Shown in pieces: positions 51,990-62,949 of a DNA stretch of 64,000 bases. The stretch covers positions 12,294,464 through 12,358,463 of the forward strand of contig JAJVDF010000001.1 of NCBI GenBank assembly GCA_022410635.1, written 5' to 3'. Under the pieces are notes generated by a model, which worked only from the letters and a program-made list of their open reading frames with translations, ran no database searches and was not told the origin of the DNA. This stretch comes from Tretioscincus oriximinensis (lineage: Eukaryota; Chordata; Lepidosauria; Squamata; Gymnophthalmidae). Numbering within the stretch: the stretch's first letter is position 1; every line of letters begins with the position of its first letter. A program made the position numbers and the translations under genes.

Positions 51990-53620
51990 ATATTTGTTAT
52001 CCAAGCAAATGAACTTAACTCAGTTTAGTCTTTCTGACTTTACCCTTCAAAAAGCCACAATGCAGCTTTCATTGTCACCTATGAATAACACCCCCAGCCC
52101 CCAAGCAAGGCATACATTGTACCACAGAAGCCCCCATTTTGCTGGCACAAGCCCACCAAGTCCCATGTGAATAATGGCTTCATTTATTGCAAATACTCTT
52201 TTCATTTTGCTTCAATTAAGTCACCAAACAAAATCAATCACATCCCTCCTGCAAACGCTTAATCTTCCTCGAGGAAAATATCCGTCAAGCCCTGAAGCTA
52301 GGATCCCTCTTGCTTTGCAAATTTAAATAAAAAAGCATGGAGAGTTCAGAGGGGAGTTGATAAGATGTCAGTATACATTTTAGGTTCTGAGGGAGAGAGA
52401 TGGATTTTATTTTTATTTTTTTTGAATCTACAAACAGCCCTTTTCTAGCAAGGAAGTTCTTGTCCTTCACAGGAAGATGAGCTTGTATCAGCTCTTCTCG
52501 CAGTGCAAAGCAAGAATCAATACGAACAAAACAAAAGGCCTCTTCTCTCTTTAACTGGGAATAGTCCAAGCGATTAGCAGCAACCAGAGTATTCGCATTG
52601 CCATGCCTTCTCCAACTTACCTTACGTGGGCTACGTTTCAGTAGTTCACTATCATTCCTGCACCCTAGAAATAGTCTTGCAGGAAGTATAAATGCTATAT
52701 TCTAGCTGTTCTGTGTTCTATATGTCATAGAATTATGACATTTGGCAACCAAGATTCTGGAGCCCCTTTCATCAGAGGTGCTCCTAGACTTACTGAAATG
52801 GAAATGGGTGTGATACTGGAGTGCCTGTACTGGTTCAGAGTAGTAGTACAGTTAGAGCTAGAAAAACAAGAGGAAAGCACGTGAATGAACACTGACCTGT
52901 TGTCCTCACTTCTCAAGACTGCCACCAGTTGTGTATGTATTTACACACTACATACACAAATGTCAGCCAGCATCCACTTCCATCACAGTGTCTGTGTCAG
53001 GCATTGTAACAGAAGAGAAAGAAGCCTATAAACCCACAAATATTTTGTTGTTATTGGGGAAGATGACACAAATTGCCCACCTGATGCAGGAATCCGGGAG
53101 GTGCTACCATGCCTCAATATCAGGGAGTCCCATTACAATTCCAAGAGGTGTGGTAACCTTACATATGTAAGACATGTTTTCACACAATCACAGTGAGTGG
53201 GGAGAGCCAGGCATGTAGAACACAGAAAAGTTATAATACAACCTGTTCCTGTGCTAAAAGCAGGAATACTTTTATTTGGGGAAGTGCCAAAGGCTGGAAA
53301 CATTCTCTGGAGCCAGTGAATGGGAACAGTTCCCAGAAGTTTCAGCATGCCTTTTTCTATTCAGTACTTAAATATAGGCAGCATAGTCAAAAATTGATTG
53401 CTACAATTCTCCAAAACCCTCAAAAGGTGGCACTTAAAGTGACGAAATTGCTTTTCAATGCTATAAAAGCGAATTCCTTGTCTTTACATTATAAAGATAA
53501 CAGATGTACATAGGCCTATATGGAAAAAGCACAGAAGGAAAACAGCTTAGGATCTTTCTGATGCCATATGTAATCCATAATAAAAGCATGTTATTACAGA
53601 TATGTGATTCCCTGGCTACA
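51990..53620. other. No recognisable gene
   Basis: A T-rich run lies at 52407-52422. Short frames have no recognisable domain. Confidence 0.4.
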
Positions 53621-53622
53621 AT

Positions 53623-53690
53623 TAGTAGGTTTATTTATTTATATTTATACACCGCCCTATACCCAAATGTCCCATCCGCAAAGGACAGAG
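53623..53690 (-). mobile_element. L2-type LINE 3' tip, antisense
   Basis: TTTATTTATTTATATTTATAC, ACCGCCCTATACCC, AAATGTCCC. Only the last 60 or so bases of the family are present. Confidence 0.6.
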
Positions 53691-53691
53691 C

Positions 53692-54436
53692 CTGATCCAA
53701 ATCAAGGATTCCTATTTAAGCAGGCCTGTATATGGACTAGCAGGTTCTGGTCCAGGACATGGAGGCATGCAAAAGGCATATCTCCACATAATAAACTACT
53801 GAAGAATGCATTTCAGCTGCACACCAAAATGTGTGAGCAAAATAAGTCTTTCTCTCTTCTAGCTTTGAGGTTAGAAATAAGTGTCCCTCGCCTTTCAGAG
53901 CCCTTAAAATCTGGCCACATATGGACTGGTGTCCCANAGCTACTGGAAAGCCTGGTTACCTATTCCCAATACCATTTCTTGTGCCCAGTCAAAAAAAGAT
54001 CTGTTCTATCGCTGGATTGCAGTTTGTATAGTCTGAACAAAAAAGCTTATATTTTCAAACTTTCAAGGAAAAATAGTTCTATATGCCTGATCAATTTCTT
54101 TTTCTACTTTCTNTGAGGGGCATTTGCTGTGGTCCAGTGATATCACAAGCTCCAGATCTCTCATCATCTTATTTTTTCAGACAGCCCAGGATCCCACAGG
54201 AGCATCTATTGCCAGAAGCAGGAGTTATTTCTCCTGCCACAGCTACGAACCCCTCTCCTCAGTTGCTGCAGGACACACAGTGTCTGCACAAAGATGAGCA
54301 AGGATTCAGCTACACAGCAGCTGGGTCCTCATGCCCAAAGGCTACGCTACTGAATTTCTNCTTGTTTAGCATTCCTATAACACATCCAGAGTGCAATTCT
54401 GTGTTATTATTTAAGAATCACTGGACCCTTTTTGTA
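53692..54436. other. No recognisable gene
   Basis: A 170-codon frame ends here at 54116 but runs through Ns, includes the L2 tip and has no recognisable domain. Confidence 0.4.
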
Positions 54437-54439
54437 ATT

Positions 54440-54600
54440 GAAATGTATTAATGTTAGTTTATAAAACCCTAAATGGCTTAGGCCCTAATATCTAAAATAA
54501 CATTTCTTGGCACATAGATCTGCCTCCATCTTAAAATCTTCCAGTAAAGTCCTCTTGGTGTTCCCATAACCTTCAGAGGTTAAAGGCGTGTGGACATAAG
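54440..54600 (+). mobile_element. L2-type LINE 3' fragment
   Basis: GTTAGTTTATAAAACCCTAAATG, GCTTAGGCCCTAATATC, AAAATAACATTTCTTGGC, TCTGCCTCCATCTTAAAATC, AAGTCCTCTTGGTGTTCCC. It is the same region as 8595-8700. Confidence 0.75.
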
Positions 54601-54604
54601 GAGG

Positions 54605-55675
54605 CTTCCTTGGGAATTCAAGATTTAACACATCCCAATGAATGGGAATACTTAAGACAAATCAAAGATATTGGAAACACTTCCAGTGAAGCATGTTAAA
54701 GTATTCAGCATCTGCTCTGAAATGGCAGAAGCCATGTGTGAATGCATTGTTCTGCATTGGATGAGGGAGTGAGCAAGGTATTCACTTAGCCAATCACAGT
54801 GAATGAGGGAAAAAACTGATGCAAAAAGTGGAGAGAGAAGTGTTTTGCCCTGCTTTCTGCTCTTTCAAGACCAAAATAAGAACTTTAAAATCATTTTGGA
54901 GGACCCAGCTCTTTCATCGCCCCAAACCTTGCAGAGCAATGTTCAAATTGTTTGAGTATTGGCTTCTTTCACTCCCATCCTGATGTTGGGGTGCAAAGGA
55001 GCGGGTCCATTCCCTGCACCAGATACAAGGAATAATTTCTAGGATCTGCTCCATTAAGGCACGATAAGTGTGAAAGTACCCATTGTTGTTAAATTCTCCT
55101 TTTCCTTAGAAGTATTCAACCAAGCTGGAAGCAAAGAAAATACAGTATATATCTACTTATATATACACTGCCCTCTTTTGGCTCCAGGGCAATCTTGCTG
55201 TATAGAAGGATGAATGGTTAAGACTGTCCTGATGTTTGAGCTTTAATGCTTGAAAATTTAATCCTGAAAAAGCATGGAAATAAAAGCCAAGAGAAAAGGA
55301 CTGGTGAAGCCAGGAAACACAACAGCATAGAAAACAAGAAAGAAGGATGAATTATTCAAACAATGGGGAGGTGATTTTCTGGGAAAGGCACTCATTCGCA
55401 ATTATTACAGGAAAATTCAAAATCAGAACTTTCTGAGTAAATACCCATCACATCAAGCCATCCATTCTGCAAAAGTATTGTAGTCTCAAATATTTTTCTC
55501 CCTCTNCTATAGCAATCTGATGCTAACAGAAAAGAACATATTCAGTGCACGTTTAGCTTGTCAATAAGGATCGTATTGATGTGATTCCATCTGTGACAGA
55601 CAGCCTGGCAACGTTCAGTCTTCCTTCCCACCTACCGTAATTTGTCTCCATTTTTATTGCATTTAACAGAATAGA
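54605..55675. other. No recognisable gene
   Basis: Nothing coding recognised. Confidence 0.4.
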
Positions 55676-55679
55676 CAAA

Positions 55680-56075
55680 GGGCTTTTCACACTTGCCTTC
55701 AAGGAAGAGTCACTGGGAACCACTCATCCATTACTGGGGAAAATTTTTCCTGCCTTCCACACTCTCTCAGGCAGAAACATTCCTGCTTCTACACCAGAAG
55801 CAGGAAGTATAAGTTTCCTGACTGCCCTCCCCCACTGTGACTGGTGAAAACATGTCATGTGACATCAAAATACTAAAATACAGCATTTGTACTTACTACT
55901 GGAATGTTCCAGCAATGCAGTAATGGTTGTAGACTACTTAGATGCAGTCCATAAAGAGTAAGTTTAAGATGCTTTTGGAGTGATTGAGGAATAGTGAAAC
56001 AATTAGTTGCAAATATTCTGTTCCTGGTAACTGCTTGAACTATTCCTCGGTTCAAGCCTAAATTTGGTCATAGTT
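55680..56075. repeat. Interspersed repeat with GATTGGGGAATAG hairpin, copy 2
   Basis: GGGCTTTTCACACTTGCC, ACTGGGAACCACTCATCC, CATTCCTGCTTCTACACC, AAAACATGTCATGTGAC, GACTACTTAGATGCAGTCC and GATTGAGGAATAGTG (55982-55996), with the arm CTATTCCTCGGTTC at 56040-56053. The same order recurs at about 61720-62940. It does not code for protein. I do not recognise the family. Confidence 0.6.
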
Positions 56076-56079
56076 GAAA

Positions 56080-56550
56080 CTCTTTTTCTTGTTAGACTCC
56101 AAGGTCCAATGAGATCAATTCTGTTCCTGACTAAGATGGGACTCCAGGAACCGCAGGCATTTCTTCCCTTCCTGCCCTCTAGGAACTCTGCTGTTCCCGA
56201 GCCTGAAAAGGAAAAGGGAAGGTTGGAAAAAGAACCACCACTTCTTCAATTATTAAATGCACACACTTGGATCCAGTGGCATTAATATTTCATTCACAGT
56301 TTAGATGGTTGACCGGCACTACTGAGAAGAGAAACAGAAGAAAGAAAAATCAAGCAGTGAGAAGGCATTTTGCTAGGACTCACCCCCTTCCTAAATGCTT
56401 GGGGTGCAAAAGGTACTTAGAGATAAAAACATATTTTCCCTATTATACAGTAGGACATGGGTGCTCTCTTACCTTCCTTAATCACAATGTAAAGGCCAAA
56501 TTGCTTTCAGTCCCTGCAAATGGTTTTTACAGTCAATGCCTTTCTGTCCG
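56080..56550. other. No recognisable gene
   Basis: Nothing coding recognised. Confidence 0.4.
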
Positions 56551-56557
56551 ANGTGTG

Positions 56558-56712
56558 GGCGGAACCTAGGCATCCATTCTATTAGCTACTGATACACCTG
56601 TGGTCTATGAATAATCAAGTATTAAGGTGGATTAGGCCACAGCCTGCCTAGTTCAACATCCTGGGTCACACAGTGACCCCCACTAATTGCTCAAGGAGAA
56701 ATACAAGTAAAA
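56558..56712 (-). mobile_element. CR1 LINE 3' fragment, antisense
   Basis: AACCTAGGCATCCATTCTATTAG, GTATTAAGGTGGATTAGGCC, ACAGCCTGCCTAGTTCAAC, GTCACACAGTGACCCC. It contains the usual reverse-complement CR1 landmarks in shuffled spacing, suggesting two decayed copies. Confidence 0.55.
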
Positions 56713-56820
56713 TGCTTCAATTTCCTGAAAATAATGGGGTTTGTTCAATCTAACCTTGGTACACCAACTACGTTTGGCAGTGGTTGAATTTTGCCTCATT
56801 AGCTTTTTCAGTTCTTGGAA

Positions 56821-56857
56821 GGTGGACAAATAACATTACAAATGTTATTTGTCCACC
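56821..56857. repeat. Perfect 17-bp hairpin
   Basis: GGTGGACAAATAACATT (56821-56837), ACA loop, then AATGTTATTTGTCCACC (56841-56857). Both arms are identical in reverse complement. Confidence 0.9.
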
Positions 56858-56860
56858 ATT

Positions 56861-56931
56861 ATTACAAATTTCAAATCAAAGCAAGGAGGGATAATTTTCA
56901 TCCCTCCTTACTTTGATTTGAAATTTGTAAT
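56861..56931. repeat. 32-bp hairpin with 7-base loop
   Basis: Left arm 56861-56892 and right arm 56900-56931 pair over 32 bp with one mismatch (C against T). The sequence around the arms is ATTACAAATTTCAAATC and GATTTGAAATTTGTAAT. It lies three bases downstream of the previous hairpin. It could be a decayed foldback element or template-switch product. A microRNA-like RNA is possible but unsupported. Confidence 0.85.
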
Positions 56932-56934
56932 GCT

Positions 56935-58135
56935 AGAGACAAATACAAACTCTTTCATATTTCCATCACCTACTATTTATTGCCTAAACTAAAATAGTCT
57001 CTGACAAAGAAAATGTAACACATTCAAGTCATACTGGTCAAACTTTAGCTACATCTTCATACAGTAAAAAAGATGGTTCAAAAGCCCCTTGGAGATGATA
57101 GGCCTTTAAAGAACTCTGAAGGCATTATGAGCTATATTTATGTTACCAAGACAGTACAATAGCCCTGGATTATCTGGAATTTTCATACTTTGTGTGCCTT
57201 GCGGTAAGAACAGGATTACAAGGCACTGACTATCTTCATAGTAATGTTGAACTTATACAGAAAAAACACTAATCCTGAATGAAAAAAACCCGTAACAGCA
57301 GCTTTCCAGCAAACTCAGATGCTATTTTTCTTTTACTTAGGTGGAAAAACGGGGAGTAAACAGCCAATTGGCACAGGGATACAAATCATCCAGTTACAAC
57401 CAAAGAATTATAGAGCTTTTTATGGCATGGCCAGGAAATTTTTATATTTGTAGGGCTAATAAAAATGACAGCATTAGCTTCTTTATCATGCCTTAGAGGT
57501 CACAATGCTAAAAAAGACAGTTGTCTGTGTGCAGTGCAGCTATAATGTGTAATACCCATAATGCACGTGGATGCAGCCTTTCATTATTCTAAGAAATTAT
57601 CCAGGCACAAGTTATGCATTGTGTCTAAGGCACTTTTTGCACTTTCTTCTCCATAGTCTGGACCACCAGCCAGGCCTGCTGATTCAGACCACAGACCACA
57701 GACCACGTGTGGTTTGTTAAGGCCCAGAAGACAACTACTGCTAATCAGGATTAATGGTATAAGCAAACAGGGCCTCCAACTCTCTTCTCTCTCTTCTCAT
57801 AGAAGCATCTTCAAGGAAGCAAGATGGCCTCCTGCTGATGTTAGGGCAAGGTCATTCACTCCTACAGGAGTCAGCAACTTTCTCTGCCGCTCCATCCCAT
57901 TGCCAGAGATTAACAATCTGTTTCTAATCTTTTATGGGGTTCCCTCGCTGTCATTTCCAGTCTCTGCAGCACGTTATGTGGTTCCTTGTTGATTGTTATT
58001 GGCGTTTTTCAATTACTTTTGTGACATTCTCTGAAATACATTTGTATATGAAAGGCGCTCAATACAACTCGGTTCCACTTCAGCCGGTGCTGCTATTCTC
58101 CCTCGTTTCAAGCACTTTGTTCTTCTGAAGTGGAA
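56935..58135. other. No recognisable gene
   Basis: Nothing coding recognised. Short frames around 57714-58128 have no recognisable domain. Confidence 0.4.
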
Positions 58136-58139
58136 CATT

Positions 58140-58690
58140 TCCCCCACCCCACCCCCAAAGGTGGGGGGGCAGATTAGGAAAAAAGTCTGATTCTGCTGTA
58201 CAACAGCTGCATCACAGGAGATTATACAATGATGTATAGGGTGATTCCAATTTGAACTGGAACCTGTTAGTTATAAACACAGCTTATGCACAACCNTTCC
58301 CAATGCATCATTCTGCTTTTACAGCAACATATTGCTTTTACACAGTTGCTGATATATAACCGTGTTGGATTCTGCACTGGTCAGTATACTNGGACCAACA
58401 AGCTTGCAAGGAACTTCCATTGCACATGCTGGGATGAGGTCTATGGGAGATTTTACTCCAGCTGACACAACCCACTAAGGACAGTTCAATCCCCACCAAG
58501 CTCCAAAGGAGCTTCCTACTTCTTTTAGTGATGTGCCCTATTGCAACACTAAAAAGACTCCTTCATATACTAGAAGAGAAAATTCAATGGTTGAAACAAG
58601 ATGAGCAGCACAGCAGTACAGATTATTGATGTAATCGATGTTACAGATTATCAGTAAACCAGATGTACATGTCATTTTGACTATTCTATT
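58140..58690. other. No recognisable gene
   Basis: Short C/G runs lie at 58140-58170. Nothing coding recognised. Confidence 0.4.
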
Positions 58691-58701
58691 CTAGTTTATG
58701 C

Positions 58702-58878
58702 TAGGCTGACCAGATGACTCCTTTTGGGGGGCGGGTGAAATCCCAGTTTTGGGGAGCCTTCTGGGTATTGGAAAAAAAACATTTTTTTGAAAATATTTTT
58801 CCTCAGCAAAAGCCAGGAGGCGCACAAACCCGGGTTTGCGCCCCCCCCCCCCAAAAAATGGGTCACCTGGTCAGCTTA
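58702..58878. mobile_element. Short hAT-like inverted-repeat element (MITE), copy 2
   Basis: Starts TAGGCTGACCAGATGACTCC and ends GGGTCACCTGGTCAGCTTA. A perfect 8-bp target duplication GTTTATGC flanks it (58694-58701 and 58879-58886). It is 177 bp and largely self-complementary, with the same layout as 3169-3386 (a GGGAGCC block, an A/T-rich middle, a GGAGGCGC block, a C-run near the right end). No coding capacity. Confidence 0.9.
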
Positions 58879-58933
58879 GTTTATGCTCCATCGTATGCAG
58901 AAAGAGCATGCTAAGAGTGGATGGGGTTTCCCT

Positions 58934-58965
58934 CTTCCTTGCATGCAGTCCTGCATGCAAGGAAG
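58934..58965. repeat. Perfect 15-bp palindrome
   Basis: CTTCCTTGCATGCAG, two bases, then CTGCATGCAAGGAAG. It contains two GCATGC sites. Confidence 0.85.
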
Positions 58966-59114
58966 ATCTCTAGACACTCTTCTTGCATGGGGCCATACAG
59001 AAAAAGCATTGCTGTATCTTAATAGCTCTCTTTAAGAAATGTTTGTGTCTGTGTGTGTATGTTTTCTTGTTGTTGAACATTCACATTCAAGCAGAATCAA
59101 CTTCAGTTTGAATG

Positions 59115-59260
59115 CATGGGCATATCTCCTAGACATTTCTATGTAGTTTCTTTAGTAGAGATCAAAAAATTGTTTGCCATTTCCTAATTCTGAGAAAATT
59201 CTGGGGATTGAACTGGTAACCTTCGTCTTTACAGGTAATTTGGCCCAACTCTGATCACTC
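59115..59260 (-). mobile_element. Repeat body linked to the 5S-like SINE
   Basis: CATGGGCATATCTCCTAGAC, ATTTCTATGTAGTTTCTTTAG, TTGTTTGCCATTTCC, GAAAATTCTGGGGATTGAAC. It matches the body at 38640-38690 and 63600. Confidence 0.5.
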
Positions 59261-59534
59261 CCAAAACCCTATGAGTAAACCTTCCCCACAAAGAAAAAGT
59301 AGGACAGGAGTGCTATATTTTCAGTGGTTGTAAAGGAGGAGAAGGAATTCCAGCAGGTGCAGCTTATAATGTCAGCAAAACCTGCAGAAATATCCTCTTT
59401 TACACACCCATTAAAATATAGTTTTCCTGTCTCCCATTTTCCTGGTAACCTAATTCATGGACAGAAATAAAGAAGTGGGGATAAACTGAAGATTGAACTG
59501 ATAATCTTCTGTTTTCCAAGCTGCTTGCACAGTG

Positions 59535-59760
59535 GAGCAAGAGATTAAAAGCTCAATATTTCAACAGAGATATTGAGTCAAGGCTCATGCATTGGTTGAG
59601 GAAAGGAGTGCTCTCTATTGGCCTCAACATCAACAAATCTAGCTGTTCAAAAGCAAAGACATTTGCAAGTAGCTTCAGGTGAAAAACAGTAAACTGATCT
59701 GAGTCCCCGTGGGTGAGAAGGGCGGGGTATAAAAACAATATTCTTGTTCTTCTTCTTCAC
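59535..59760 (+). mobile_element. tRNA-derived SINE (Sauria-SINE-like)
   Basis: GAGGAAAGGAGTGCTCTCTATTGG, CATCAACAAATCTAGCTG, GCAAAGACATTTGCAAG, AGCTTCAGGTGAAAAAC, GGGTGAGAAGGGCGGGG, TATAAAAACAATATTC, TTGTTCTTCTTCTTC. The tRNA-like head is only partly recognisable. Confidence 0.75.
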
Positions 59761-59764
59761 TGAA

Positions 59765-60670
59765 TTATACCCATCCTTAATGTATTATATACTATAATGC
59801 TGGAGGAAACAATTACATAGTTTAAAAGCATAAGAAATGGCCTAGATCTAGGAAGGCTCTTCCCAGTTTATGTTTCTCCCTTGTATAGTTGCCATATATT
59901 CAGAAGGCGCTTGCTAAGGAGAACTTTATGTTTTATTTTTATGTTTATGTTTTGTGTCTTTTACTTTGCATGATTCTTCTGCAAGCAAGCAAGCATCCTT
60001 CTGCAAACCTGTGACAGTCTTGTAATCATTCCACAATCCTGGCAGAATAAAATATAAAACAAAAGACTTTGTAATGGTTTTGTATGAAAAGATGGCACCT
60101 CCATAGGCTTAGATCAAAGAGTCCCTTAATTAGAAGGACATAAGGCCATGTCACAATAAGGTTTGCATGTATCTAGAAGGGACAAGTATTACTGGAAAAC
60201 AGAGAGGCAAAAATGGGGCAGAAAGTACTCTGGAAATCTCCCATGATCAATTAATTGATGCTATTAAAAACATTTCAAATATCAATAAACTGTTTCAATT
60301 AGTCTTTCATTACTTTTTAATGATTTAAATTACATTTCAGAATGATGGTGATCATTGCTTTTTGGAAAATAAGATCTATGAACTCCCTGGTGAATAAGTC
60401 AGATAATTTACTCAAATCCATGATGATTAGCTAAAAGTAGACACACCATAATTAATGAACCTACTCACCAAATATTTATCTCTTATTCCTAATGAGTAAA
60501 ACTAGTCATTCCTCATCACTAATGTTTTTTCTCATGTCATCTGTAAATGTCAAAGACATTTGGAATTTGGGAGTTTACTTATAGAAAGCAATAAAAGTAA
60601 TATGAGTGATAGTAATAATAACAATAACAACAATATATTCCATTGCAGTGCTTACAAAAACATATTTCAT
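59765..60670. other. No recognisable gene
   Basis: AT-rich; nothing recognised. Confidence 0.4.
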
Positions 60671-60674
60671 TTAC

Positions 60675-61130
60675 TTATCCAATTTATTTATTTATTTACT
60701 TATTTATAAATGTATACATCCCCTCCTTTTATAAACAGGTCCCAGGGTAGATTGTAACAGCAAAAATGACATATACAAATTATTAAAAAGTATTTAAAAT
60801 ACAATTTTGTTCCCACTCTGAAGTACGATAAAATCCAAAAGGGGCTTAGAATCAAAGACCCGGCTGAACAGGTACATTTTCACCAGGAGCCAAAATCTTC
60901 TAAGGAAATGTATTCCAGAGCTTGGAGGCCACCACAAAAATAGCTCTCTTGTTTGTCCTTACCCTGGCATCTCTGAGAGAGGAGGANCTACAGTAAGTCC
61001 CTCTCCTTGGGATCAATGCTTATTGGAGAAGAGTCACTTTCAAATAGGCCTTTCCATACTCAGCTTTGGTATAGACCATTCCAAGTACAAAGGCCAGCCA
61101 GTATACTTTCATATTGCACTACAGAAGGTC
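60675..61130 (-). mobile_element. L2-type LINE 3' region, antisense
   Basis: TTTATTTATTTATTTACTTATT, then a decayed 3' UTR, GGGGCTTAGAATCAAAGACC, GGCTGAACAGGTACATTTTC, ACCAGGAGCCAAAATC, ATTCCAGAGCTTGGAGGCC, CATCTCTGAGAGAGGAGG. It is a fuller 3' UTR than the other antisense copies. Confidence 0.65.
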
Positions 61131-61259
61131 CCACCACATCACTGTCTACAAAACTCCCCACAAGAATAAGCTATCAAACAATTCACTCCCAAAGGATTTT
61201 GGACTAGTTATCACTATCCCAATTTATGCAGGATACAACAGAATATTGAGGTGTCATAA

Positions 61260-61720
61260 CCTGTTGGGAATTTAAGATTAAATCCCAGATTCCTAGGGTG
61301 ACAAGTAAAACAAAAAAAATAAAAATCAAATTCAGTAACCTAATTTTTGAAATTCAAGGACTTCTAGACTTCGATTGAAGTACCCAGTGTGTATGCTGCA
61401 ATAGAGGTTTGTTGGATGCTGCCAAATGTCTCTGTCCATAATCTTGTTTTCATCAGGGCAGGCATAGGCAAGCACTGCAGCTGCTGCCATCCATTTTAGT
61501 GGAAGGCCAGCTAGTGCCACAGCCTCTGCCATTTTGGCAGCTGGCCACACAAGGAGGATGGGATCTGCCTGGATGCTGCTACTACTGCCACAGTCCCTGA
61601 AGTAAGGCCACATGCCATAACTAGGTGGCCACTTGTCCATGCTGCACTTGCTAGCTGCCAGGAGCCCAGACCATTAAATCCAGAAAAGGGGGACGGAGGT
61701 AAGGGGCAAGGGACCCGTTA
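61260..61720. repeat. Unnamed repeat, related to 47915-48070
   Basis: Carries AAATCCCAGATTCCTAGGG and GTGTATGCTGCAATAG, the reverse complements of stretches at 47933 and 48040, beside other parts that match in direct orientation. A locally GC-rich middle lies at 61480-61640. The family is unrecognised. Confidence 0.4.
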
Positions 61721-61724
61721 AAAT

Positions 61725-61990
61725 ACATATATTTTAAGAGAGATTTAGGACTGTTTTGCACTTTCCTACAGAAATTTGCACTTTCCTATGGTTGGTAGGA
61801 ACTATTCTCATCCACTGCCTGGGAGAATATTACTTGCCTTTCACACTCACCCAAACAGCAGCATTCTTACTCCTAACCCAAAAGCAGAAAATGTGAAGGC
61901 TATATTTTCCAGCATTTATGTGCGCTACATGCCTTGTGACATGGACTGGTTCCCAGGAGAAAGAGGCGGCAATATGTCTCACTAAAACCA
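61725..61990. repeat. Interspersed repeat with GATTGGGGAATAG hairpin, copy 3, left part
   Basis: CACTTTCCTACAGAAATTTG, GGTAGGAACTATTCTC, CACACTCACCCAAACAGC, GCATTCTTACTCC, CAGAAAATGTGAAGG, TTGTGACATGGACTGG. It parallels 55690-55850. Its right part is at 62730-62945. Confidence 0.5.
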
Positions 61991-61994
61991 ATCA

Positions 61995-62725
61995 TTTACT
62001 GGGATTATACTCAACAATAAGGAGATCATGATACAAAACCAAACAAAATCAGTACCTTCCAAAAGAAGTATTCTCTGAAATTGACTTCCAAAAGAAGGTA
62101 GCTCAGCTGCTTTCCTCAGCTCTGCTGCAATAATCCTCTGTATCTGAGGTACTTCGGTCCTGATTCTGCAAAGACTTATTATCAAGCCCCATTTATCCCA
62201 TAACACTGAATCTGCTGTTGTGTCACCTCTGGTGTAAACTTGCACATATCTTTCTTCTAAGCTATTCCTGGAGTTCTGGAGAAGAAAGGGGAGATGGAAC
62301 TGGCACTTTCCATTCCCCACTGGCACAATACCAGAAAGATGGAGGTTTCCAGAGCTGGGGCATGAATGGGAAATCTCAGAACTGGGGGGCTGCACTTACC
62401 TTACTACAATTCCCAGCATCCTCTGTGTGTCTTCCTACAATTCCCAAGCATTCTCTGTGAGCCAAGAGCCAATGAATTTGCTATGTTCTCATTGCTGAAT
62501 GTCACGATGAACCTTTCAAATTTTACAAATGCCTGTTGTTGAATCATACAAACTGCGGTGGCTGGAAATTCCATGACAACATGGACCGCTGAACATGTGT
62601 GATCTCTTGGGGCGGCTGGAAAGTGATGTTGCTTATATTTTGCTAAATATCATGTGTGGAGATGCAGCCTGGCGAATCTCTAGTGTCTTAGGATGGGTCA
62701 AGACTCCTTGTTCCCCCACTTAACT
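61995..62725. other. No recognisable gene; possible insertion between two repeat parts
   Basis: This stretch separates the left and right parts of the repeat copy at 61725 and 62730. No repeat or coding sequence is recognisable in it. Confidence 0.35.
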
Positions 62726-62729
62726 GCAT

Positions 62730-62945
62730 TTGGCTGAAAACATGTCATGTGATATGTAGATTTACAAAGTCTGGAATTCACAGTTCACACTTCCTGCATG
62801 AATGTGACTGCAGTGCAGGAGTGTGGACTACTTAAATGTAGTGCACACAAGGTAGCTTTGTGATAAGTAAGAATGGTTTATGAGTGACTGGGGAATAATC
62901 ACTCTGTTCTTACAAATGGTTGGGACTATTCCCTAGTCAAAGTGG
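62730..62945. repeat. Interspersed repeat with GATTGGGGAATAG hairpin, copy 3, right part
   Basis: GCTGAAAACATGTCATGTG, GGACTACTTAAATGTAG, AAGAATGGTTTATGAG and GACTGGGGAATA (62885-62896) with the partner arm TATTCCCTAGTC (62927-62938). Confidence 0.6.
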
Positions 62946-62949
62946 AAAA

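Noticed and set aside
53604..54116. 170-codon frame
   Set aside because: It starts inside an antisense L2 tip, passes through an N and has no recognisable domain.
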